The notes under the pieces were generated by a model that saw nothing but the letters and a program-made list of their open reading frames with translations, had not been told where the DNA came from and ran no database searches. 64,000 nt of DNA, taken from positions 3,797,501 to 3,861,500 of the forward strand of contig JAQPZY010001670.1 of NCBI GenBank assembly GCA_029931535.1, in the 5' to 3' direction. Made by a program: the position numbers and the translations under genes. The stretch is from Margaritifera margaritifera. Lineage: Eukaryota; Mollusca; Bivalvia; Unionida; Margaritiferidae. Below are positions 56,401-64,000 of the stretch, piece by piece. Every line of letters starts with the position of its first letter. Positions within the stretch are counted from its first letter, which is position 1.

Positions 56401-57010
56401 CTACGTTATACTAGATTAAAAGCAAGCCTAAAAAACAAAGCCGCGGGGGACCAACCAGACACAGACATTAACACGAATCACTGGTGCCGCCTGATGATTC
56501 TGCAATCAGACAAAGTATTGGAGCAACTCACACTACAAGTGCATGACACTGACAAGAAATGTAAATCATCGGTGCAGTAGTATATGTGCCTCCTTGGTAT
56601 TAACATGTACTGGTTTGGATTACGGTGGAACGAATAGATAGACATCGAGCACTCGAGCCACCCGAGCATCCTACCAACCCGAGCAGCTAGGGTTAGTTGC
56701 GCTTACGCTGTCGGCACAACCGCAAAAGTACTGTCCTCGGGGAATCTTGGGGGCGATTTCTACTACAGTGCCCACGTGGTATTTGGCGAAACGTCCTCGT
56801 CGATAACCTTTCTTTTGGGGTATGTGGAGCCTCTATTACTCCTCTCGTCAGCATAAAAAACAGAGTTATACTCGGGAAAGACGCAAAGATCGATGACCCA
56901 CAAGAGTTTTGTTTGAAAAACATATGTGAGGCTGAAACATCCCTACGGGCAGAAGCTAAACAGCGGAGCGCTCTGTACAAAAAAACAAAAACAAATGCAA
57001 GCGCGCAGTA
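56400..57010 (+). pseudogene. Unrecognised gene, broken
   Basis: Frames give RLMILQSDKVLEQLTLQVHD, then GGDFYYSAHVVFGETSSSIT and LLGYVEPLLLLSSA. A different frame ends with NRVILGKDAKIDDPQEFCLK and EAETSLRAEAKQRSALYKK. The last stretch is charged and helical. No family recognised. Confidence 0.3.
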
Positions 57011-57019
57011 AACACGGTT

Positions 57020-57480
57020 GATGGTGCTGACTCCACACTGACGTCTGTGTTTCTGAGCACTGGTGTGGTGGGATTTGGAACAGTTTAAAGACTCTTTGTT
57101 GCCTCCACTGCAATTGTCCTTGCTATCACAGCTTTAAGCTGTGGTTTAATTTATATGGCTGGAAATTTTATCAGCCTGCGACTATCCCTGAAAGTTGAAA
57201 AGCACCATCAAATACGCGTCTTTGCTGAAATAAAGCTCAACACAATCGCAGACCACATACCTAAGGCGCTACGTGACAACGCTATCTCTGAAGAAGAGTT
57301 CAAGTTTATCCTAGATGAAGCCGATAAACACACAGCCATGAAAAATTAAATACGGGCTGCATCGCACAAGGCATGCACCTCGGTTGTAATTGACACAGTG
57401 GCAAACATCGAGCTAATAGCACGCTGAACAGCCGACGTTCGCGAGGAACTCATGAATCATCTCGCTTTAAATTAATAATA
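57020..57480 (+). pseudogene. Small membrane plus coiled-coil protein
   Basis: STLTSVFLSTGVVGFGTV, a TAA, then VASTAIVLAITALSCGLIY form a double hydrophobic segment. An open helical part follows (57155-57349): KVEKHHQIRVFAEIKLNTI, ADHIPKALRDNAISEEEFKF and ILDEADKH, ending KN with a TAA. The same frame goes on with IRAASHKA and VREELMNHLALN to a stop near 57472. The pattern of paired membrane helices followed by an EF-rich helix resembles small proteins I recall from putative Polinton-like elements of cnidarians. It is a weak family call. Three single stops break it. Confidence 0.4.
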
Positions 57481-57502
57481 AAGATGTGTATTGTCTATCG
57501 GA

Positions 57503-57604
57503 ATGACAAAAACAGAAAAAACGACAGAGCCGTCTGAACTACAGCTTTCTGCCTCGAGGCCTATTCCCACCACACCTCCAGCATACGATACAGTATTTCA
57601 ATAA
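57503..57604 (+). CDS. 33-residue ORF with PPxY motif
   Basis: Intact ORF from ATG at 57503 to TAA at 57602-57604. It is Thr/Glu/Pro-rich and ends RPIPTTPPAYDTVFQ. PPAY is a PPxY late-domain type motif that binds WW domains of Nedd4-family ubiquitin ligases in many enveloped and some non-enveloped viruses. It is the last ORF of the GC-richer block and the only one I find without a lesion. It could be a small independent protein, the tail exon of a larger one, or chance. Confidence 0.4.
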   Translation: MTKTEKTTEPSELQLSASRPIPTTPPAYDTVFQ

Positions 57605-57659
57605 CAGACGCTGCCGATGTAGCCTAATTTTGCGACTCTTTTTTCTGGTCAGACAAGAT

Positions 57660-58340
57660 ACATATGACATGCAAGCCAATAATTTTCATTATTCCGAAGA
57701 TGAAAAATAACTGTGCAAAACTGCTCTCGTGTCTTTATCTCTAGTCATTTAAATACATTTTAAAAAGAGAAATAAATTGAAATAGCGTCTGCAGTAATCG
57801 CACCCTGCAATGGATATCACAGCGTAGATAGATGATTATGTCGAACATAATAAAAACTCTCTCTCTCTCCCTCTCTACATATATATATATATATAATACA
57901 GAAAGATTGCCAAAGTGCTGTGTGAAGCCAAAACGACAATCATTAGCTGCTAAGCTCCGCGATAAATATTTAGACAGCTGTTGCACTATTTCGAGACATT
58001 CAACTGCCCAAAAGAAACTTTGGACTCATATGTACAGATTAAATAATATATGCCAGCTCGAAGGATCCCCACATATTCATTCTTTAAAGAAACTAACCAA
58101 CGTAATGCTTCCATTGTTGAAAAATAATGGGCAGAATTTTCTACTCAGATCTGCTAAACAACTGCTACCATATGCACATGATATGTGGCATTTGGGCGAA
58201 CAGCATAGTCTTAAATCCCAATGATTTCCAAAAGCGGCCGCTGCATTAAAATAAAAAAAGGTTTCGTACTTTCCTAGAGTATCTCGATCATAGAGCTTCA
58301 GACACAACTCAGATCGATGTTACCACCTTACCCGTCGAGT
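57660..58340 (+). other. Possible exon 57895-58224, unknown
   Basis: After (CT)n and (TA)n tracts (57856-57894) an ACAG acceptor-like site leads into about 108 open codons. The product is basic and leucine-rich (KLRDKYLDSCCTISRHSTAQ, MLPLLKNNGQNFLLRSAKQ) and ends SLKSQ at 58224. I recognise no family. The remainder of the interval holds nothing I can support. Confidence 0.25.
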
Positions 58341-58344
58341 ACAA

Positions 58345-58640
58345 CACTTAGTTTTGAGTCGGCCTCGAGGGACTCAGCCGTCCTAACATTCCCGTGTTTT
58401 CAACGGGCAAACTGTCGTTCAGAAAGCACACTAACCCGCTAACCGCTGCCACCCCAGGCGGCTGGCCCCTAACACGATTACAGTCGTTCAGACGTGGTCC
58501 TCCAACTGGCTCCCAACCCCGGTTACCCCCCAGGCTCATCGGAGCGTAAGCAAAACACCATCGGCTGACCGCTGGCCCTCCAACCAGCTCCCCACCACGG
58601 CTCCCACCCAGGCTCATAGGGTTTAAGCAAAACACACCTT
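58345..58640. repeat. Two-copy GC-rich repeat, about 75 bp
   Basis: The segment GTCCTCCAACTGGCTCCCAA ... CAGGCTCATCGGAG ... AAGCAAAACAC is repeated at once as GCCCTCCAACCAGCTCCCCA ... CAGGCTCATAGGG ... AAGCAAAACAC. It yields a spurious Gly-rich minus-strand frame. Confidence 0.6.
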
Positions 58641-58871
58641 TGCATCTACTAACGGTCAGTCCTTAATATGTTGTGCTATCAAGCCCAAAAAAATTCAGTG
58701 TTGGCCCTTGTCTCGCCAGGCAATTGCAACTTTGCATCATTGGTATCGTGTAACACTGTAGAATAATCCCAATGATAGTGTACACATACTGTTATCACAA
58801 TTTCTCTCTCACTGTCTTTTTTCTTCTCGCACTCCACAGATCTTCACGTACATTTATTCCTTTAATATGGC

Positions 58872-58872
58872 A

Positions 58873-58904
<32 letters not shown>

Positions 58905-59077
58905 TCTTTTTTGTCTGTTATTTTTGTTGCTTTTCACAGCACTTTTATCATTATTGGCTATACCACGCCAAGGAAGAGGGAACTAAGTACCATTCCCGTG
59001 CTGGCCGAGGCGGTTATCAAACCTACGACCCTTGGATTACGAGTCCAACGATCTACCAACTGAGTTACCGCGGCTCC

Positions 59078-59140
<63 letters not shown>

Positions 59141-59145
59141 GAGGG
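58872..59145. repeat. (GA)n microsatellites flanking a tRNA-like element
   Basis: GA repeats at 58872-58898 and 59080-59145 bracket the tRNA-like sequence at 59004-59074. Confidence 0.9.
59004..59074 (-). tRNA. tRNA-Thr(CGT)-like sequence, probably SINE head
   Basis: On the minus strand, 71 bases start GCCGCGG and end CCTCGGC, a 7-bp acceptor stem with one mismatch. The A-box region is TAACTCAGTTGGTAGA. The anticodon arm TTGGA-CTCGTAA-TCCAA has a perfect 5-bp stem and anticodon CGT. The T arm (GTAGGTTTGATAACCGC) has mismatches and a B box departing from GGTTCGA. The weak D and T stems and the simple-repeat flank suggest a tRNA-derived SINE head or tRNA pseudogene rather than a working tRNA. 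Confidence 0.5.
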
Positions 59146-59219
59146 GAGGGGGAGAGTGGTAGAGAAAACGGGAAAAGCAGAGTGGGTTTCGTTGAAATTC
59201 TGTATCGTATTTAATTAAT

Positions 59220-59480
59220 TCAGCTAATACAGATTAAGCAGTGAATGTGGATATTTTTCTAGTTATTTTCATATTTCATTAATTACTAATAACTGAAAAT
59301 TCACCACTGGACTAGAAATCATAGAAGCAATCGTGTACTGTTTCAACCATAATTAAACGCGTAATCATATGCCATGGGCGAATCACAGTTTTGTATGCCT
59401 ACAGTATTGATATATCAAATTGCGTGATACCAACGTATCAAAAGCCATGCTATTTTAAATGAATGTGTTATCGATCTATG
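59220..59480. other. No gene seen
   Basis: AT-rich non-coding DNA. Confidence 0.4.
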
Positions 59481-59481
59481 T

Positions 59482-59615
<134 letters not shown>

Positions 59616-59659
59616 ATCGAGAGAAAGAGAGAGAGGAAGATCTCAAATGGGGAATGATT

Positions 59660-62250
59660 TAATACTGAAGTTATCAAATGAGTTGAATCAGTGGCGTGGG
59701 AATAAATTCTGCCTCCCCACCACCAACACCACCACCACTCGCAAAACTAAATTCTGGGGCCGCTTCCCGATAAAAGGATTGTTTGATGGGAATTTTGGGC
59801 TCCCACTGGGCCCACCCCCTCCCCCCCTCTCCGCAGCAGTTGCGAGGGTTGTTTGAGCGGTTGCTCCGCCACTTGAATAATTTTCAACTTTTTGCGAGGC
59901 TTGTCGAAGAAATCAGCAATAAGCTTCTCAACACATGTCAAAATGTGTGTGTGTGTGTGTTGTGATGAATCATTACTCAGGTACACATGATAACTACACA
60001 ATTATGCTCATAGAATGCTTAAAAAAGTAATAAAACAACTTTGCGTAGAATGTAAAATTTAAGTTCAAGTTAAACAGGTTTGTGTCGGGATGATTGAGGG
60101 CTGTGTTGTTGTTGTTGTTGTTGCTTCTTTGACGTCATTGTTGCTGAAGTTACTGTTTTTGATGACTACTACAATGATGATCGTGGTGGTGATGGTGCAA
60201 TATGGTTATCTTAGCGATCATGGAGGTGAAATTAAATATTTATTATGATAAAAATCTCAAAAAGTACAATCTGTGGAACAAAATATCAACAGAGCTGATC
60301 TTTTTTTAATTTATTTACTATGGCAAACAGTCCATAATCATAGTTGTGCTTGCAGTGAGGCTATTAAAAAAACTCTGGTAGTTTGCCCTGATTTCGTCAA
60401 TTTAAGATTGAATTCCACCCTCAGACAAGTTGCTAAATCTGTACTAATTGATTGAATAGTGAAAAAGTACCTGAGTTTTTGCATTTCCAAGAATACATTG
60501 TTTAGTAAGTCGCGAGTAAATTATATGTTGCCATTAGCCTCTACATTGCCTATTATTAATTTTCGTAATACAGGTTTTGCATATTAGGAAAAGAAAGGTT
60601 TGCGTGATTTATTCACATCTTGAACATTGGTAATAAAATAAAATTATTTCTGCATTTCCAACCTTTTATTTCACGTTCAATAAATTATAAAATTCTTCTA
60701 GTATAATCTACTATTACGGCAGTGAGAAGCAACGTAGTAGTAGTAGTAGTAGTAATAGTAGTAGTAGTAGTAGGAAAGCTACAATTAAAGCTTTAAAAGG
60801 TAACCTCAATCAAAGAAAAGGAAAGATTGTTTTTCTCCATATCATACAGAGAATTCAACATAACCTAAATAAAATCTACTCCTTGGTTGTTTACATAGAT
60901 ATTAAAGGGAAGTAAATACCGTAGACGACATACATTCTATTAGATCGGTTGTTTCCCTTTATTTTATATCTATTGAACAAATCTTAGAATTTCGAAAACT
61001 TAAATCTTTCTTGCAATATATATGTATATGAGCAATTTCCCTTTATTATGAACATACGGCGCATCTTCTGTTATAGGCAAATTATATCAAAAGAGTTGAA
61101 AATATTTAGACATACATTTTGAAACCACCACTTACGTGATATATACATTTTTTTACAAAGTAGTAAGTTCAAAAGAAGTTGCTTCCCATCTTCATTCGTT
61201 TACAATTGTATAAAACGACTTACATTGGCGTTGCTTGGTCATTTTCACTGATACCTCCAAGTAAAACAGTTATTGGGAAAGTTACAGTTATTAGTGAAAT
61301 GAATAGCCTAATATGATTAAAGTATTTGCCGATTTAATAAAAAAAATAAATAAATAAATAAATATATATATATATATTTTGTATACTAGGAATCTAGTCT
61401 GTTATACATATACTTTATGCAATTCAAATATCTCTCAATGTTACTTGAGGTTTTTATCAGGAATTTTTCTTTTTGGAGGTTTCAATACTAAGCATGTCTT
61501 TAATGGCACGCTATGTTTTATTTTCTTTTTCTCATTGGTAATTAGAAAGTACTATGTCTTTGGCAACATAATTGTATTCTGCAAATCCAGTGTACAAATT
61601 TAAACGTTGTTTATTGTGTTTGCTACGCTAAATTTGTCTTGTTCATCTGCAGATGTAATAGGTCAATGTTTCTCCAATTGCAAGAGTTTAATTACAAAAC
61701 CTAACTGATAAAATTCCCCTTTGAGAACCTCATGCTGTCTTTCGCATGGCAGAGACATTGACACTAGTCTTTTTATAGATCTTTATAAACTATATGTAAC
61801 ACTCGTTGCTTCTGAATGGGACGTTGTACTATTCTTCTGTTCTCAAGTACTGGAAAAACTGTCATACGTATATGGATCGACTGACATAACTGTATTGTAA
61901 CCTAGGTACTGAACAATTAGACCATTGATAAGAAACATGTATGCATTACACATGACACATACAGCGAGAACTTTCTTAATAAAAGGCTGTGATAGAATAG
62001 TCTGAACACAAGCACAGTTATAAACGCTTGAGATTCAATGCTAGAGTCATTGTAAAATTAATTTGAGGAATGCTTTAATCATACTTGATTACTGAGTTTT
62101 GTTTGAGATTTTCTATAGTACAATTTGTTGGCGTAGTGTACATTAAGTATTACTGAGGGCCCACATGTTAGCGTAGTGTACATTTTTGAAATGGAGGAAA
62201 TTGGAGAACTCAAAGAAAATCACTGGGCGAACATGTTGATTTCCCACATG
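59660..62250. other. No gene seen; simple repeats only
   Basis: AT-rich DNA with (GTT)n near 60103-60122, (TAG)n at 60734-60773 and (AATA)n/(TA)n near 61340-61378. Open frames are short and lack protein-like composition. Confidence 0.4.
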
Positions 62251-62254
62251 TTGG

Positions 62255-62322
62255 GGCCTGGAATCGAACCCGGGACTGCAGATGTTCGAAGTGGCTGTGT
62301 TACCAATGCGCCGCCCACTCCA
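62255..62322 (-). other. tRNA-derived SINE head
   Basis: On the minus strand a B box GGTTCGATTCC (62260-62270) is perfect. An A-box-like GGCGCATTGGTAA lies about 30 bases upstream. The spacing suits RNA polymerase III. The cloverleaf is not convincing, so I call a tRNA-derived SINE head. Confidence 0.5.
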
Positions 62323-62355
62323 TTTCATGATTGGTACGAGTTCGTCACAGCGCTA

Positions 62356-62580
62356 CCGTTATGGGTGGTAAATACAAAAGCGACACGAAGAGTGGCATAA
62401 AATAATTCCGTTGTGGATGGTAAAAATATAGGCGCCATGAAGAGTAGTGTAACGTCATACCGTTATGGATGGTAAAATACAAAGACGTCACGAAGAGTCT
62501 TATACAATGATACAACCATACCGTTATTGATGGTACATTACAAAGGCGCCGTGAAGAATTATGTAATACTTATACAATGG
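62356..62580. repeat. Tandem repeat, four units of 52-61 bp
   Basis: Each unit starts CCGTTATGGATGGTAAA (variants near 62356, 62408, 62460, 62521). Each contains AAAGGCGCCACGAAGAGT-like text, alternating GCGACAC, GCGCCAT, ACGTCAC and GCGCCGT. It follows the tRNA-like head directly and may be the tail of the same element. Confidence 0.7.
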
Positions 62581-63085
62581 AAATGGAGTAGAGCAGGTGT
62601 GGGGAGTGGGGAACATTTTTTGCTACAGGTTGAATGCATATAGTGTATCAATGAGACATACATTAACACTGATTGTTATAATAAAATATTTCAATCAAAA
62701 CTCGACAGTACTTTATACATAAATCAAAAAATGCGTTTACATTTACAAGCATCGCTTTATTGTTTGCTGTCGGCAAAGTTGAGAATTATAAATGAAAATG
62801 TACTTGTTTGAAGCACATCGGATTCAATGCTCAGGAGAGACTTACACTTTAATGTCGACTGTTGGTTGTCACATATTTTTCTTTTTCACACTGACCCTAT
62901 TTTATTCTGCATCTGGGTTGAGTTCCTCATAATCCGTCACAAAATACGGAAGGCAATGCAATAAACCCTTAATAATCAAATTTATTTTAATTAAATGTTT
63001 TTCTTAAAGAAAACGATATATACGATCCAGCAATATATTAAACAAATACAGGTAAATTACCATTCTGAATGAACAATACAAATTT
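62581..63085. other. No gene seen
   Basis: AT-rich, non-coding. Confidence 0.4.
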
Positions 63086-63245
63086 GTTTAAAGTTTAAAA
63101 TTCTTTCTTTTATATACAACTAGTACTGACTTTTGTTTAAAGTTTAAAATTCTTTCTTTTATATACAACTAGTACTTTTATATACTACTAGTACTTTTAT
63201 ATACAACTAGTACTTTTATATACAACTAGTACTGACTTTTGTTTT
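63086..63245. repeat. Tandem repeats with ACTAGTAC cores
   Basis: A 55-bp unit (TTTGTTTAAAGTTTAAAATTC ... CAACTAGTACTGAC) occurs twice. It is followed by three to four 19-20-bp units, TTTTATATACAACTAGTAC. Each unit carries the short palindrome ACTAGT. Confidence 0.85.
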
Positions 63246-64000
63246 ATAGCAACACTTGCAACTTTTTGTCACTCGTATTTTCGAACTAAAACTAGTCACA
63301 ATGAACACGATAACAATTGAAATATGTTTAATATTTATTACGAACAAGATAGTCATTACTTTGATTTCACTTTTAAAGAAATCATTTAAATGACTCTTAG
63401 AAACTGACACTATGTATTTTGTTTATTATAAAGAAAATAAACTACGTTAATTTGTTAATATTTTTCCGCTGTTCAAGTAACTATCAGGCAGTTGTATTAT
63501 ATTTCTCAAATTATCTGTTCACAAAATTTCCATCAGGCAGCTATATTCAGTACACAGGCATGACAGTTTCGTTCTTGAAGGATGACACTTCTGCCGGGCA
63601 CCAACTTTTTTATTTTTCTATATAGTCGTGTTATTTGTATATCTTCATATACACAATTTCTCTCCAACAACGTGCAGTCTGACGTGACTCTTTAATTTCA
63701 GTATTTTGACACACACACACACACACAAAAAAAAAATGAATGACTCAATTATTGTCGTCGATGTAGTTTCTTATAGAGGTTTGTCGTATTTGAACGTAAT
63801 GGGTGTATGTTCGAGTCTTGAATAAAATTTTATCGGAAGGATCAAAGAAGATTGCCGGTGGAGGGGGAGCGGGACGACCAATAGATCAACAACATGGACC
63901 AAATATATAAGAAGACTTTAACTCAGGAAACTAGAGCCTTATAATGAACACACACCCAATACCGCCATAACTTGGTGTAAATTTGCCAAATTGTTATGAT
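63246..64000. other. No gene seen
   Basis: AT-rich DNA with a short (AC)n near 63710-63726. No supported feature. Confidence 0.4.

Larger units (their letters stand above)
50988..57650 (+). mobile_element. GC-richer block of virus-like genes (endogenised DNA virus or Polinton-like element)
   Basis: Base composition changes sharply at 50988 and reverts near 57650. All recognisable coding signal is on the plus strand. It consists of closely packed short genes with many single stops and frame changes. Visible are a Lys/Ala-rich small protein, a beta-rich structural-type protein, a capsid-like protein, a hydrophobic small protein and an adenain-like cysteine protease. A hydrophobic plus coiled-coil protein and a PPxY-bearing ORF follow. 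I find no polymerase, integrase, terminal repeats or introns. The gene set is that of a virion-structural module. It differs in sequence and composition from the P1/P2 Polintons of this window. Confidence 0.6.

Noticed and set aside
50988..57480. Use of UAG/UAA as sense codons in the GC-richer block
   Set aside because: Several in-frame stops are UAR between family-like sequence, which first suggested recoding. UGA stops and clear frameshifts occur as well, so ordinary decay is the simpler explanation.
58348..58635. Gly-rich 95-codon minus-strand frame
   Set aside because: It is produced by a two-copy GC-rich repeat. The reiterated MSLGG text reflects the DNA repeat.
60130..60137. TGACGTCA, a CRE-type site
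   Set aside because: A single 8-bp match in non-coding DNA without a nearby gene is expected by chance.

Overview
The window looks like nuclear DNA of a marine invertebrate, most probably a mollusc or other lophotrochozoan. This is an inference. It rests on AT-rich intergenic DNA with many (TA)n, (GT)n and (GA)n tracts, an intronless Mab-21/cGAS-like gene, a nicotinic-type Cys-loop receptor gene with small exons, and many metazoan mobile elements. There is no bacterial gene organisation and no CRISPR array. Nearly every recognisable gene carries at least one stop or frameshift, so much of the window reads as a graveyard of mobile and virus-like DNA around a few host genes.

Layout. About 0.55-5.5 kb is a decayed Polinton/Maverick fragment (P1, genes on the minus strand). 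It is cut inside its packaging ATPase, next to a dispersed repeat (R1) and an inverted capsid-gene fragment. About 6.5-7.2 kb is a possible host exon, and 8.3-8.8 kb is a second R1 copy. At 10.16-12.25 kb lies an intronless Mab-21-family gene broken by one UGA. A 145-bp tandem array (13.3-14.05 kb) and a 155-bp hAT-type MITE with an 8-bp target duplication precede a decayed nicotinic-type receptor gene (14.3-17.2 kb). From 17 to 25.9 kb there is little beyond a foldback palindrome near 20.07 kb and a 3-copy degenerate repeat at 23.2-24.15 kb. A LINE runs on the minus strand from 29.4 to 25.9 kb and is interrupted by about 1.25 kb. A mariner relic lies at 30.9-31.9 kb.

The second half is nested. 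A longer Polinton copy (P2, 33.0-45.1 kb, minus) holds relics of the capsid-type genes, a chromodomain integrase, the FtsK/HerA-type ATPase and a protein-primed type DNA polymerase B. It abuts a (TA)n tract into which a 5.7-kb LTR retrotransposon (45,224-50,928) has inserted. That element has reverse transcriptase and RNase H of Ty3/gypsy type but the order protease-integrase-RT-RNase H, the arrangement known for Gmr1-like elements. Beyond it, at 51.0-57.65 kb, lies a GC-richer block on the plus strand. It is packed with short broken ORFs, including an adenain-like protease remnant, a capsid-like gene, small membrane proteins and an intact 33-residue ORF ending in a PPxY motif. I read it as an endogenised DNA virus or Polinton-like element of a different lineage from P1/P2, and it is the best candidate for something undescribed.

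From 57.7 to 64.0 kb the DNA is mostly non-coding, with two tRNA-like SINE heads, microsatellites and short tandem repeats.
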